Source of the DNA: a bacterium
GTDB lineage: Bacteria; Planctomycetota; Planctomycetia; Pirellulales; Pirellulaceae
Assembly (NCBI GenBank): GCA_030430075.1
Contig: JAUIGN010000013.1
Coordinates: forward strand, 62,001 to 126,000
Direction: 5' to 3'
DNA: 64,000 nucleotides
The translations under genes and the position numbers were made by a program. How positions within the stretch are numbered: position 1 is the first letter of the stretch; every line of letters starts with the position of its first letter. Under the pieces are notes generated by a model that saw nothing but the letters and a program-made list of their open reading frames with translations, was not told the DNA's origin and searched no databases. Positions 47,093-56,261 of this stretch are shown one piece after another.

Positions 47093-48352
47093 ATGATGCA
47101 GCGAATCACATTCCCCATGAGCCTGCTCGCCCTGGCGACCATTACCGGTGGGATGTCGCCGACCGAAGTTCAATCGGCGGACCCGCCTGTCGACTTTGAG
47201 ATCGACCGGACGGTCGCCCGACGCGGATACGACGGCAAGATGTGCTGGGTCCATGCGCGGGCCGGCGCGATTCCTGCGCATGGATCGCGCCCGTCGCCGC
47301 TGGTCGTCATGACAATGCAGCCGCTTCAGATCACGGGCTCGGACGTCTTCTACGCACTGAACGACTTGACGTCGGCCGATCTGGGGGCAACCTGGACGAC
47401 GCCGGTCGCACGTGAATCGTTCGCCCGCAAGAAGATTGACGCCCGCACGGAAATGACCGTCTGTGATTTCACACCCACCTGGCACGCCGCCACCGGAAAG
47501 CTTCTGGGGACGGGTCACACCGTGTGGTACAAAGACAATCGCGTCATGCATGTTCGGCCCCGCGCAACCGCCTATGCCGTCTATGACGAAGCGAACGGCC
47601 GGTGGTCGAAGTGGGAGGAGTTGGAGTTGCCGGACCGGCCGCAATTCAAGAACTGCGGCGCGGGCAGCGTCCAACGCTTCGACCTACCGAACGGCGACAT
47701 CTTGTTGCCCGTCTACCTGAAGGAGCCCAAACAGACCCAGTACAGTGTTTCCGTTTTGCGCTGCGGCTTTGATGGTAAGCGGCTGTCGTATCTCGAGCAG
47801 GGCAACGAGCTGACGGTTGCAGTGAAGCGTGGGCTGTATGAACCGTCTCTGACGAAGTTCGGCGAGCGGTATTACTTGACGATGCGGAATGACGATCACG
47901 GTTACGTTTCCACGAGCACTGACGGGCTTCAGTTTGCGGAGCCGCGCCGGTGGATGTTTGACGACGGCCGGGATCTGGGTAACTACAATACGCAGCAGCA
48001 TTGGGTCACCCATAGCGGCGGCCTGTTTCTGGTTTACACGCGAAAGGGTGCGGACAACGATCACGTCTTTCGGCATCGGGCACCGCTCTTCATCGCGCGG
48101 GTCGATCCCGAGAAACTGCATGTCGTGCGGGACACCGAGCGGATTCTCGTGCCGGAGCGCGGTGCCCGCCTGGGAAATTTCGGAGTCGTCGAGGTCAGCC
48201 CCAGTGAGACCTGGGTGACCGTCACCGAATGGATGCAGACCTGGGGGCCGAACTATGTCCTGCCGGTGGACAACCAATATGGTGCCGACAACAGCGTCTA
48301 CGTCGTCAAGCTCAAGTGGAATTCGCCCAACCGTCTGTTTCCGGCGCGGTAG
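47093..48352 (+). CDS. Secreted sialidase-like (BNR-fold) protein
   Basis: 419 residues starting 6 bp after the nitrilase-family stop; signal peptide 'QRITFPMSLLALATITGG...VQSA' to about residue 29. The sequence reads as a six-bladed sialidase/neuraminidase-like propeller: 'PSPLVVMTMQPLQITGSDVFYALNDLTSADLGATW', 'YEPSLTKFGERYYLTMRNDDHGYVSTSTDGLQF', 'NTQQHWVTHSGGLFLVYTRKG', 'VVEVSPSETWVTVTEW'. Similar proteins in planctomycetes are annotated as sialidase or exo-alpha-sialidase homologues. Catalytic residues could not be confirmed. Probably acts in the periplasm or outside the cell on a glycan; the operon with a C-N hydrolase could indicate amide-bearing sugars (inference). Confidence 0.8.
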   Translation: MMQRITFPMSLLALATITGGMSPTEVQSADPPVDFEIDRTVARRGYDGKMCWVHARAGAIPAHGSRPSPLVVMTMQPLQITGSDVFYALNDLTSADLGATWTTPVARESFARKKIDARTEMTVCDFTPTWHAATGKLLGTGHTVWYKDNRVMHVRPRATAYAVYDEANGRWSKWEELELPDRPQFKNCGAGSVQRFDLPNGDILLPVYLKEPKQTQYSVSVLRCGFDGKRLSYLEQGNELTVAVKRGLYEPSLTKFGERYYLTMRNDDHGYVSTSTDGLQFAEPRRWMFDDGRDLGNYNTQQHWVTHSGGLFLVYTRKGADNDHVFRHRAPLFIARVDPEKLHVVRDTERILVPERGARLGNFGVVEVSPSETWVTVTEWMQTWGPNYVLPVDNQYGADNSVYVVKLKWNSPNRLFPAR

Positions 48353-48424
48353 CGCCCATATGGCGAGCGGGCGACCAACTTGCCGGCCCGCACCGCCGGG
48401 TGACACAACATTGAGGAAGTCGCC

Positions 48425-49135
48425 ATGAAGACCGTCGCTCAAGTCATGACCGAACTGGAGAAATTGGGGACGGCGCAGACCCGCAAGGTCTTCTCACGGC
48501 ACGGCGCACCGGATGACATGTTTGGCGTCAAAGTCGGCGATTTGAAGAAGGTTGCCAAGTCGATCAAGGGCCAGCAGGAACTGGCATGCGAACTCTATAA
48601 GACGGGGAACGCCGACGCCCAGTACTTGGCGGGGATGGTTGCCGACGGGTCGCAAATGACCAAGCAGGAACTGCAGAAGTGGGCCAGCACCGCCAGTTGG
48701 CAAATGGTGGCCGAGTACAGTGTGCCGGGCGTCGCCACGGAGAGTTCGCACGCCCGCAGCCTGGCACAGAAGTGGATCCAGTCGAAGCGGGAGTCGATCG
48801 CCTCGACCGGTTGGTGCACCTACGCCGGCATCGTCGCCATGCTTCCCGACGAAGATCTGGATCTGGCGGAGATCAAGGAACTGCTGCAACGCGTTGTCGA
48901 GTCGATCGAGGCCGCGGCACCGCGCGTCCGCTACACGATGAATGGTTTTGTGATCTCGGTCGGCTGCTACGTTAAGCCGCTCCTGAAAGAGGCCAAGGCG
49001 GCCGCCAAAAAGTTGGGTGTGGTCGACGTTGATATGGGAGAGACTGCCTGTAAGGTGCCTCTCGCCACCGAATACATCAAGAAGGTCGAGTCGATGGATC
49101 GTGTCGGCAAGAAGCGAAAAACGATGAAGTGTTGA
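48425..49135 (+). CDS. DNA alkylation repair protein (AlkD-like HEAT-repeat)
   Basis: 236 residues; GAGGAAG lies 6-7 nt before ATG 48425. Opening 'FSRHGAPDDMFGVKVGDLKKVAKSIKGQQELACELYKTGNADAQYLAGMVAD' matches the AlkD-like DNA alkylation repair family, followed by helical HEAT-like pairs ('WASTASWQMVAEYSVPGVA', 'WIQSKRESIASTGWCTYAGIVAM'). AlkD-type glycosylases remove N-alkylated purines. Some members of this family in bacteria lack the catalytic Trp/Asp pair; Trp residues at 'SWQMV' and 'TGWCTY' are candidates but I cannot confirm activity. Cytoplasmic, no signal peptide. Basic C-terminus ('GKKRKTMKC'). Confidence 0.85.
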   Translation: MKTVAQVMTELEKLGTAQTRKVFSRHGAPDDMFGVKVGDLKKVAKSIKGQQELACELYKTGNADAQYLAGMVADGSQMTKQELQKWASTASWQMVAEYSVPGVATESSHARSLAQKWIQSKRESIASTGWCTYAGIVAMLPDEDLDLAEIKELLQRVVESIEAAAPRVRYTMNGFVISVGCYVKPLLKEAKAAAKKLGVVDVDMGETACKVPLATEYIKKVESMDRVGKKRKTMKC

Positions 49136-49496
49136 CGGCATCCCCTCGGTTCGCCACGCGTTGCGCGGGCCGGTCTGCGGGCCGGCCTGCGAGCGATCGG
49201 CAGCTGTGTGCAAGTCGCCGTGGCATCGCCGTGTGCGATGAGCTTGCCCAGAACGACGCGGACATCAGACCAGCGCGCGTTCGGTTGGTGCAGGTTTCGC
49301 CTGAACCGGGGCTAACGCCCAGCGGCGGGTGGAGGACCCGGGTGTAACGCCCAACGACGGGTGGATGATTCGGGTCAGCATCCGGTATTGTCGGACATCA
49401 ACGGAACCAGCAGGCTGACGCCCGCCGGTGGATAAGTGGTCTGGGATCGCTGGAATGTGGCAGCGAGTCTCGAGTCATCACGTAGGGGAGCATTTG
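49136..49496. other. Intergenic region with duplicated repeat copy 3
   Basis: 361 bp without a gene; holds the inverted, tandemly duplicated family A repeat at 49303-49368. The GGGGAG ribosome-binding site of the sulfatase gene is at its 3' end. Confidence 0.5.
49303..49368 (-). repeat. Dispersed intergenic repeat, family A, copy 3, inverted and tandemly duplicated
   Basis: AACCGGGGCTAACGCCCA is the reverse complement of the family A core. A second, degenerate copy (CCCGGGTGTAACGCCCAACG...) follows directly, so 49306-49336 and 49337-49368 form a ~31-bp tandem repeat. Confidence 0.7.
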
Positions 49497-50930
49497 GTGA
49501 ACGGTGTAACTTCTGGAACGCTCGCAATACTGCTGGCCGTCGCCGCGGCCAGTTCCGAAACAAGCGCACTGGCGGACGAAGCCAGGCCGAATGTGCTCCT
49601 GCTTTGCGTCGACGATCTCCGGCCGGAATTGGCATGTTTTGGCAAGTCCTACATCCATTCACCTCATATCGATCGCCTGGCGGAAGCCGGCCGCGCCTTC
49701 CATCGGCACTACGTGCAAGCACCAACCTGCGGTGCGTCCCGATACACACTATTGACCGGACGATACGGCGGTGCCGGCAACGGGGCATTATTTGACCGGG
49801 CCAAGAGGATCGCCCGCGACGCGGCCGCGGTGCCGCCGAGTATGCCGGCCTGGTTTCGAATGCACGGCTACACAACCGTCTCGGTGGGAAAAGTGTCGCA
49901 TCACCCCGGAGGGCGAGGCGGCAAGGACTGGGATTCCGATCAAGACCTGGAGATGCCGCACTCCTGGGACCGCCATCTCTTGCCCGCCGGTCCCTGGCAG
50001 CATCCACGCGGCGCGATGCACGGTCTGGCCAATGGAGAGATCCGCGTCAAGGCGGGTGAGATGGCCCTGTTCCAGTCGGTGGACGGCCCCGACTCGATCT
50101 ATCCGGACGGCTTGATCGTTGACGAATCGCTGCGCCAATTGGAATCCCTGGCAAAGGGCGCTCGTGACGACCAGCCGTTCTTCCTGGCAGTCGGGATCAT
50201 TCGACCTCACTTGCCGTTTGGGGCCCCCGCCAGGTACATGGCGCCGTATCGCGAAACTCGACTGCCCCCGATCCCCCATCCCCAGAAGCCGTCAGGCAGG
50301 ACAACCTGGCATCGATCGGGCGAGTTCATGAAGTACCAGCGCTGGAATCGAGATCCAAACCAAGATTCGCAGTTCGCAACCGAAGTTCGCAAACACTACG
50401 CAGCCTGCGTGACCTATGCGGACGCCCAGGTAGGGCGCGTGTTGGCGAAGCTCGATGAACTCGGTGTCCGGGAGAACACCATTGTCGTCCTCTGGGGAGA
50501 CCATGGTTGGCATCTGGGTGAACACGCGATCTGGGGTAAGCATGCGCTGTTCGAAGAATCGCTCCGTTCACCGTTGATTATTCGCTATTCCGGCATCCCT
50601 GCTCCCGGCAAACCGTCGGACGCAATTGTCGAGACGCTGGACATCTTGCCAACGCTCTGCGAACTGGCGAACCTGCCGCGTCCGGAATTTGTACAAGGTG
50701 TTTCGCTGGCTCCCATCTTGCGGGAGCCGTCGGCCCCCGGACATCACGCTTTCTCGTACGGCCGAGGACGGACGATTCGGACCGAGACCCACCGCCTGAT
50801 CTTACATCGAGACGGCTTTGTCGAACTGTATGACCATACATCGGCCGACAAGGAAACGCGCAATGTCGCAGCCAGCCATGACGATCTGGTAGCCGCACTG
50901 AAAGGCGAATTGCTGAATCGTCTGCCGTAA
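49497..50930 (+). CDS. Secreted sulfatase (iduronate-2-sulfatase-like)
   Basis: 477 residues from GTG 49497, chosen for a GGGGAG site 6-7 nt upstream and a signal peptide ([20 protein letters not shown]); the frame is open further upstream. Sulfatase core: D39-D40 in '[15 protein letters not shown]', formylglycine motif C78-G-A-S-R82 with 'YTLLTGRYG', 'GKVSHHP', 'LPHSWD'-like variant '[11 protein letters not shown]', '[13 protein letters not shown]', '[29 protein letters not shown]'. The last stretch and the '[13 protein letters not shown]' opening are typical of iduronate-2-sulfatase-like family members. Ends 160 bp before the phosphatase gene. Confidence 0.95.
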   Translation: MNGVTSGTLAILLAVAAASSETSALADEARPNVLLLCVDDLRPELACFGKSYIHSPHIDRLAEAGRAFHRHYVQAPTCGASRYTLLTGRYGGAGNGALFDRAKRIARDAAAVPPSMPAWFRMHGYTTVSVGKVSHHPGGRGGKDWDSDQDLEMPHSWDRHLLPAGPWQHPRGAMHGLANGEIRVKAGEMALFQSVDGPDSIYPDGLIVDESLRQLESLAKGARDDQPFFLAVGIIRPHLPFGAPARYMAPYRETRLPPIPHPQKPSGRTTWHRSGEFMKYQRWNRDPNQDSQFATEVRKHYAACVTYADAQVGRVLAKLDELGVRENTIVVLWGDHGWHLGEHAIWGKHALFEESLRSPLIIRYSGIPAPGKPSDAIVETLDILPTLCELANLPRPEFVQGVSLAPILREPSAPGHHAFSYGRGRTIRTETHRLILHRDGFVELYDHTSADKETRNVAASHDDLVAALKGELLNRLP

Positions 50931-51090
50931 GCACATGGGAACCGTCGAGTCTTCTCTTGCCGGGCCGACGTCCGGCCGATTCGTGGAGCAGGCGGCAACC
51001 ATCACCGAAGGATTCGATCTCTCGTGCGTTGCGACTCGCGACCGCCACACCTGCCAAGTGATTCATCGAGACAGCACCTGGGGACACATC

Positions 51091-52998
51091 ATGAAACTGC
51101 ACGCCGTTCAGCTATCCTTTCTGACCGCCTGCCCGGTTGGCCCGACCGTGTTCGCCGGCAGTCTGCTCGCCTGGATCGTCCTCTTGTCGCCTGCCGCGGC
51201 CGAGCGAGATCCGATTCGCCTGACACACGGCCCGATGCTGGGGAAACCGACGGCTCATTCGATGTCCGTCTGGGGGCGCACGTCGGATGCGGGCGAGTTC
51301 ACGGTTCATTACGGCACCAACGCCAACCGGCTGGACCAGGTCAGCCCACCGGCCAAGACGAGCATTGACCATGACAACACCGGCGTGGCGCGGCTCGCCA
51401 AGCTGCAGTCGGATACCGTGTACCACTATCAGATCTGGGTCAACGGGCGGCCGCACGGATTGCCGGGGAGGTTTCGCACGCTGCCCAGCGCTGCAGACAC
51501 GCGTCATGAAAAATACAATCCCGACGGACTGTTCAATTTTCGATTCGAAATCGGTTCCTGTGCCAATCAGAATCCGCTGCATGGGGTGGGGCACCGAACG
51601 CCCACCTATGAGAACCTGAATCGAGACTGGGCGGAGAAGGTCCACTTTCACATCATGAACGGGGATTGGCTTTACGAAGAGCTCCGTGAATATCCGCCGG
51701 AAGCCTGGCGACTGACCCAGGGTATCCAGGAATACCCCTTGGCCGTCCAGGTCATGCCGACATTGGTTGGCGTCTGGGAAAACTACAAGCTCTATCTCAG
51801 CCGAGGTACGGAGCTCGCAAAATGGCATCGCAACGTCCCCAGTTACTTCACCTTTGATGACCATGAACTGGTCAATGACATCTGGGGCGCGTCGGAAGCG
51901 GGCAAACGTCATCGGCGAACGGTCTTTCGCGATATCGGCACGTATGCCTGGGGGGACTACCTGGGGTGGGCCAACCCCATGGAACACCACCATCCGGTAC
52001 ACTTCGGACGCGGCCGGATGAAGGCGGGCAGCGACCGGCTTGTCGATCCGGATACCGACTTTACCCGCCTGCCGCTGGACGAGATGTTGAATCTGCACGT
52101 CCATTGGGGCACACCGGAGGCCGGAGCAAATGACATTCGCTATGACAACGATGACGGCAACAAGAATTCGTACGTCTATGACATTGTCGAAGTGATCGAC
52201 CCCCACACGCTGCGGCTCCACATGCCGGCCAAAGTCGATGACGACGTCAGCTATTCGATCGGGCGGCGAAGCTACGGTAAGTTCCGCGTCGCCAACTGCG
52301 AGTTCTTTCTGATCGATACACGCGGTGACCGTGATATGCACGACATTCGCGATCGAGGCAAAGAAGGCGTCTCGATGCTCGGCCGACCGCAGCGCGAGTG
52401 GTTACTGCGATCGATGCGTAAGAGTGACGCCGACTTTTTCTTTGTTATCTCCAGCGTGCCGTTCATGATTCCACACAGCGGCGCCGGTGGCTTCGAGGTT
52501 GATGCGGCCAATAAGGAGGAAGCCTGGACCGGGTTCTTTCATGAGCGGGAATTGCTGATTGACGCGTGGGAGAAGCTGGGCAAGAAGGTGTTCGTGATGA
52601 CCGGCGACCTTCATAACAGCTTTGCGATCAAGGTCACCGAAAACATCTGGGAGTTCTGCTGCGGGCCGCATAACAGCGTCAACCATGTTCCGGCACTGGA
52701 TGAAAGTGATCGGCCCGCCACCGGAAAATGGACGTTCGGTCCTCGCGAATGCGACATCCGTTGGAGTAGCTACATCCTTCCCGACCTGCCTCGGCTGGAA
52801 CGACTCTATCCACACTACTGTATTGTGCAGGTCAACAATGTCTTCAATATGCCGCGACGATTGGGGGACACGCGATGGGTGGCCTACCCCCACCCCCAGA
52901 TTGTTTTTCAGTACTTTGACGGCCGCACGGGAGAGCTCGCCTATGCAGAGGCCGTTTCCCTGAACCGCGAACCTTATCGACGGCTGCGCGGCAAATGA
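51091..52998 (+). CDS. PhoD-like alkaline phosphatase/phosphodiesterase
   Basis: 635 residues from ATG 51091 with GGGGA about 8 nt upstream; signal segment 'LLAWIVLLSPAAA' ends near residue 34. N-terminal fibronectin-like PhoD domain (about 38-140, 'LTHGPMLGKPTAHSMSVWGRTSDAGEFTVHYG'), then the metallophosphatase core: 'FEIGSCANQN', 'FHIMNGDWLYEE', 'SYFTFDDHELVNDIWG', 'WLLRSMRKSDADFFFVISSVPF', 'VFVMTGDLHNSFAIKVTENIWEFCCGPHNS'. PhoD-type enzymes are exported phosphodiesterases acting on teichoic acid, phospholipid or nucleotide-type substrates. Downstream of a sulfatase on the same strand, so both may serve degradation of an acidic polymer (inference). Confidence 0.92.
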   Translation: MKLHAVQLSFLTACPVGPTVFAGSLLAWIVLLSPAAAERDPIRLTHGPMLGKPTAHSMSVWGRTSDAGEFTVHYGTNANRLDQVSPPAKTSIDHDNTGVARLAKLQSDTVYHYQIWVNGRPHGLPGRFRTLPSAADTRHEKYNPDGLFNFRFEIGSCANQNPLHGVGHRTPTYENLNRDWAEKVHFHIMNGDWLYEELREYPPEAWRLTQGIQEYPLAVQVMPTLVGVWENYKLYLSRGTELAKWHRNVPSYFTFDDHELVNDIWGASEAGKRHRRTVFRDIGTYAWGDYLGWANPMEHHHPVHFGRGRMKAGSDRLVDPDTDFTRLPLDEMLNLHVHWGTPEAGANDIRYDNDDGNKNSYVYDIVEVIDPHTLRLHMPAKVDDDVSYSIGRRSYGKFRVANCEFFLIDTRGDRDMHDIRDRGKEGVSMLGRPQREWLLRSMRKSDADFFFVISSVPFMIPHSGAGGFEVDAANKEEAWTGFFHERELLIDAWEKLGKKVFVMTGDLHNSFAIKVTENIWEFCCGPHNSVNHVPALDESDRPATGKWTFGPRECDIRWSSYILPDLPRLERLYPHYCIVQVNNVFNMPRRLGDTRWVAYPHPQIVFQYFDGRTGELAYAEAVSLNREPYRRLRGK

Positions 52999-53107
52999 GC
53001 CTTCGGCAAGCAACGCGCGGCCGTATATCTGCGGACTCCCGTGGGTCGTCCTGGTCCATACGCTGCGCAAGTATCAATAAAACTCCCAGAATGATCATCT
53101 CAAGCCG

Positions 53108-53677
53108 ATGAAGCCCCAAGCCCTGATTTTTGACTGCGACGGAACGTTGCTCGACTCCATGCGAGCTCATTTCGTTGCTTGGCGCGACACGCTGATGTCG
53201 TACGGTATGCAGTTGGACGAACAACGTTTCTATTCCTACTCGGGAACCCCATCCCGCCGCGTGATCCCAATGCTGGCCGCCGAGCAAGGAATTCGGTTGG
53301 ATTTCGAAGTAGCGAACGATGCGAAGGAAGCGGCGTTTCTTGACGCCGTTCACCTGCTCGATCCCATTCTCCCCGTGATTCAAATTGCCCGGGATCATCA
53401 GGGCAAACTCCCCATGGCGGTTGCCAGTGGTGGAGTTCGCCGAGTTGTGCACGAACAACTGCGGCACATTGGGGCCTTCGACTGGTTCCAGACGATCGTC
53501 ACCGCGGAAGACACGGAACGGCACAAGCCGGACCCCGATGTGTTCCTGGAGGCAGCTCGGCGCCTCGGTGTTGCACCCCGATCGTGTCGGGTCTATGAAG
53601 ACGGAGACCCGGGAATCGAAGCCGCCCGCCGGGCCGGGATGGAGTGTGTCGATGTCCGCGTGATGCGCGCCGAGTGA
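53108..53677 (+). CDS. HAD-superfamily hydrolase (beta-phosphoglucomutase-like)
   Basis: 189 residues starting at ATG 53108; no obvious ribosome-binding site. Motif I F-D9-C-D11-G-T in 'LIFDCDGTLLDSM', motif II 'VASGG', motif III K140 in 'ERHKPDPDVF', motif IV 'YEDGDPGIEAARRAG'. The arrangement (alpha-helical cap between motifs I and II) fits the beta-phosphoglucomutase/YqaB-like subfamily that acts on sugar phosphates. Cytoplasmic. It is the last gene before the repeat-rich region upstream of greA. Confidence 0.9.
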   Translation: MKPQALIFDCDGTLLDSMRAHFVAWRDTLMSYGMQLDEQRFYSYSGTPSRRVIPMLAAEQGIRLDFEVANDAKEAAFLDAVHLLDPILPVIQIARDHQGKLPMAVASGGVRRVVHEQLRHIGAFDWFQTIVTAEDTERHKPDPDVFLEAARRLGVAPRSCRVYEDGDPGIEAARRAGMECVDVRVMRAE

Positions 53678-53723
53678 CCGCTCGAGACGCGGGCTTCCCG
53701 CGACGCGGCGAGGTGTGTGGTGC

Positions 53724-53880
53724 GGGCGTATTGTTTGGTACGGTTAGCAATGTTTGGTGCGGGTGGCGCTGTTCGGCGCAGATGGCGCTGTTCGGCGCAG
53801 CTGGCGCTGCTCGGTGCAGATGGCGCTGTTCGGTGAAGGTGGCGCTGTTCGGCGCAGGTGGCGCTGTTCGGCGCAGGTCT
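53724..53880 (+). repeat. 19-bp tandem repeat array (left arm)
   Basis: Six contiguous 19-bp units from 53767 to 53880, consensus CGCTGTTCGGCGCAGGTGG, with one to five changes each. Two degenerate units precede them (53728-53766). 19 is not a multiple of three, so the array is not protein-driven. Confidence 0.92.
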
Positions 53881-53901
53881 CCCGACCTCGCCGAAACCGT
53901 C

Positions 53902-53950
53902 GACCGCAGGTCTCCTCCTTGCGGCGGAATGGTGGGGAGACCTTGCGGTC
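53902..53950. other. Long inverted repeat between the two 19-bp arrays
   Basis: GACCGCAGGTCTCC (53902-53915) is complementary to GGAGACCTTGCGGTC (53936-53950) except for one extra base, with a 20-nt loop. It marks the centre of the inverted arrangement. A second short dyad, GGGTCT-G-AGACCC, follows at 53963-53975. Confidence 0.85.
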
Positions 53951-53970
53951 AGGGGCAGTGCGGGGTCTGA

Positions 53971-54151
53971 GACCCGCGCACAACAAATTGACCCGCGCAC
54001 AACAAACTGACCCGCGCATCGCAAACTGACCCGCGCAAGACAAATTGCCCCGCACACAACAAACACAACAAACACAACAAACACAACAAACACAACAAAT
54101 TGACCCGCGCATCGCAATTTGCCCCACACACAACAGATTGCCACCCACAAC
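53971..54151 (-). repeat. 19-bp tandem repeat array (right arm, inverted) with 9-bp subrepeats
   Basis: Units GACCCGCGCACAACAAATT, period 19 (53971, 53990, 54009, 54028, 54047), then a run of about five 9-bp units ACAACAAAC, then further 19-bp units. The reverse complement of the unit (AATTTGTTGTGCGCGGGTC) resembles the degenerate leading units of the left array (AATGTTTGGTGCGGGTGG), so the two arrays are probably inverted relatives. Confidence 0.85.
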
Positions 54152-54321
54152 AACGGCGCTACTGCGGACATGCAAGCGCCCCGCAGGCCGGCACGCTCGG
54201 AGAACGGTGCGTGGCAAGAACCTCACGCGGCGACCGGCGACCGGCGACGTCGATCGAGCTGGATCGTCTTTACAGAATTGCCGGAATCGCACAGAATGTG
54301 GGTTGAACACGACAACACTTC

Positions 54322-54352
54322 GCGACCTCCCAAGTTGGAGGTCGCCTTTTTT
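54322..54352 (+). terminator. Rho-independent terminator 18 nt before greA (possible attenuator)
   Basis: Perfect 9-bp stem GCGACCTCC / GGAGGTCGC with a 6-nt loop CAAGTT, followed by C and six Ts. Only 17 nt separate it from the greA start, with the greA ribosome-binding site in between. Confidence 0.9.
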
Positions 54353-54369
54353 GCTAGCGGAGAGATCTT

Positions 54370-54846
54370 ATGTCGCAGCGCGTCCCGATGACCCAGGAAG
54401 GCTACAACAAGAAAAAGGCTGAAGTTGACCGAATGGAGAATGTCGAGATGCCGTTGATTGCCGAGAAGATCGCTGCTGCGCGGGACGAAGGCGATCTCAA
54501 GGAGAATGCGGAGTACCACGCGCAACGGGAAAACCAAGGCATGTTGCAGGCGAAGATCAATCGCCTCAAGGCCGATTTGGCGAACGGGTACATCATCGAC
54601 CCCAAGGACATGCCGCGGGACGAAGTCGCTTTCGGCGCAACGGTCAAAGTCAAGGATCTCGACTTTGACGACGAGGAAGTCTACACACTCGTTGGGTCTG
54701 GCGAGGAAGATTACGACACGGGAAAGATTCTCCTGACCAGCCCGATCGGCCAGGGATTGCTCGGCAAGAAAGTCGGCGAGGTTGCCGAGGTCGAAGCGCC
54801 GAAAGGCGTATTCAAGCTTGAGGTTTTAGAAATCTCTTACGAGTGA
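54370..54846 (+). CDS. greA: Transcription elongation factor GreA
   Basis: 158 residues, the standard GreA length; GGAGAG lies 6 nt before ATG 54370. The N-terminal coiled coil carries the acidic tip in '[21 protein letters not shown]' (Asp42, Glu45 equivalent to the catalytic-site residues), and the C-terminal FKBP-like domain ends '[32 protein letters not shown]'. GreA enters the RNA polymerase secondary channel and stimulates cleavage of backtracked RNA. A strong terminator hairpin sits in its immediate leader, so expression may be attenuated. Convergent with the MORN protein gene 28 bp away. Confidence 0.97.
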   Translation: MSQRVPMTQEGYNKKKAEVDRMENVEMPLIAEKIAAARDEGDLKENAEYHAQRENQGMLQAKINRLKADLANGYIIDPKDMPRDEVAFGATVKVKDLDFDDEEVYTLVGSGEEDYDTGKILLTSPIGQGLLGKKVGEVAEVEAPKGVFKLEVLEISYE

Positions 54847-54874
54847 TCCGTGCCAGAGATCTTTCAGCCGGTGG

Positions 54875-56041
54875 TCATGGATCGATCGAGACAGGATGAA
54901 TTGGAATCAATTCACTCTCGACGACCACGGACCGCGAGTGCTCTGAGCTTTCCGGTGTCGGCAAATCGGCCAATTGCTGCTCATCGATCAGTTGACCGTC
55001 TTCGGCCCAGATCTTCCACGTCCCTTGTTTGACGTCGGCGTAGAATTCGCCTTCCTCCTGTTTGCGTCCGTTCGCATGCCAGCGGGTCCAGCGGTCCACG
55101 CGTTCACCGTCTTGGTAGCGGCCGACCAGTTGTTTCTGGCCGTTCTCATGCCACCAGACGTGATCGCCGGTCGGCTCCCCGTCGCGGTAGCTGCCGGCGA
55201 ACCGCTTGGTTCCGTTGGGATACCATTCGGTCCAACGTCCCACACGGACGGGTTCGCCCACGGTCGGTTCGCGGTTGATCTGGAGGATCCCATGCCACCA
55301 GTCGATCGTCTTATGCAGGGTCACTTCCGCGGTCTGTGTCCAGCCTTCCGCTTGCTTCTGTTGCTGCGGTACGTGCCACGTCACCACGGGAATCAACTCG
55401 CGTCCATCGCGAAAGTACTCCCGATTGGCGACCGACCCCTGCAAGTTGTAAGCGACAACTTCGCCATCCAGCCTTCCCTGCTGAAAAGTCATCTCGCGCT
55501 GGGGCTGGCCGTTGGCATACCAGTAAGTGACCTTGCCGTGGAGTTCGTTGTTGTCGAATTCCCAGCTGCCAACCGAACGTCCTTGGCTGTCACTGATCGT
55601 CCAGGTACCGTTCAGCTTGCCGTCGACAAAGTTTGCTTGTGACGTGAACGGAGGCATGAAGGACTCGCCGCCCGTACCGAAATCCGACATCAGGCGCATC
55701 CAGGGACCGTGTTGTTTTCCGTACCGAAAATCGCCGTGTGCAACCAGGCGCCCTTCCGGATCATACATCTTCCAGGGACCGTGATTTACGTAGTTACGTT
55801 CGGCGTCCTGCACCACCTGCCGCTCGATCTTGACCTTCCGATTGGGATAGTTTTCAGTAATGGTCTCCGGAGCAGAGAAGGCACGAGGCGGCGTGAGGGT
55901 CTCCACTTCCAGCTTGGGACTGCCGATTCGCAGCACCGGCAAGGGAGTGGGCAGCAGCTCGTCGGCCTGGACGCTGGCAACGAATGACAAGGCCGTCAAA
56001 CTGAGAAGGGCAGATCGCATCCGGTCAATGCAGCAGAACAT
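54875..56041 (-). CDS. Secreted MORN/YwqK-type repeat protein
   Basis: 388 residues; GGAG lies 7-8 nt before ATG 56041 and a signal peptide follows (MRSALLSLTALSFVASVQA within residues 8-26). The body contains at least eight MORN_2/YwqK-like repeats of 20-24 residues with the pattern 'G.W..(W/Y)..(N/D)G....G.(Y/F).(D/N)G': for example 'HGPWKMYDPEGRLVAHGDFRYGKQHGPW', 'GRWTEWYPNGTKRFAGSYRDGEPTGDHVWW', 'RWTRWHANGRKQEEGEFYADVKQGTWKIW'. Bacterial proteins of this type are often called YwqK-family antitoxins, but this one is exported and has no toxin partner nearby. Function unknown. Confidence 0.88.
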   Translation of the reverse strand: MFCCIDRMRSALLSLTALSFVASVQADELLPTPLPVLRIGSPKLEVETLTPPRAFSAPETITENYPNRKVKIERQVVQDAERNYVNHGPWKMYDPEGRLVAHGDFRYGKQHGPWMRLMSDFGTGGESFMPPFTSQANFVDGKLNGTWTISDSQGRSVGSWEFDNNELHGKVTYWYANGQPQREMTFQQGRLDGEVVAYNLQGSVANREYFRDGRELIPVVTWHVPQQQKQAEGWTQTAEVTLHKTIDWWHGILQINREPTVGEPVRVGRWTEWYPNGTKRFAGSYRDGEPTGDHVWWHENGQKQLVGRYQDGERVDRWTRWHANGRKQEEGEFYADVKQGTWKIWAEDGQLIDEQQLADLPTPESSEHSRSVVVESELIPIHPVSIDP

Positions 56042-56261
56042 GGATTGTCTCCAAGCGGGGAGTCAGGCATCCATGCGGGCAACGTCCCGTGCGTCCAAGC
56101 CAGACGGACATTGCAACAAAGCAATATCCGGCTTATCGGCGGAGGCGACCGGGAGAATTCAGTGAAGGCCGGCGCGATCCACTGACCACTACGGACCGCG
56201 TAAACGGCACACGACGCGCGACCATTCAGAGTGGGGCAAACGACAACGTGGTAGCAACCGG

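Larger units (their letters stand above)
53678..54369. other. Repeat-rich intergenic region upstream of greA
   Basis: 692 bp without a gene. Holds two inverted arrays of a related 19-bp repeat flanking a long hairpin, and a rho-independent terminator. Apparent open frames here only translate the repeats. Confidence 0.8.

Noticed and set aside
53724-54151. Possible CRISPR array
   Set aside because: Units are contiguous, 19 bp, without unique spacers, and no cas gene is in the window.
53744-54310. Open frames with repeated Cys-Ala-Glu-Gln-Arg-His-Leu type sequence between the HAD gene and greA
   Set aside because: They only translate the 19-bp DNA repeats. The period is not a multiple of three, so the same repeat is read in all frames; no start signal.
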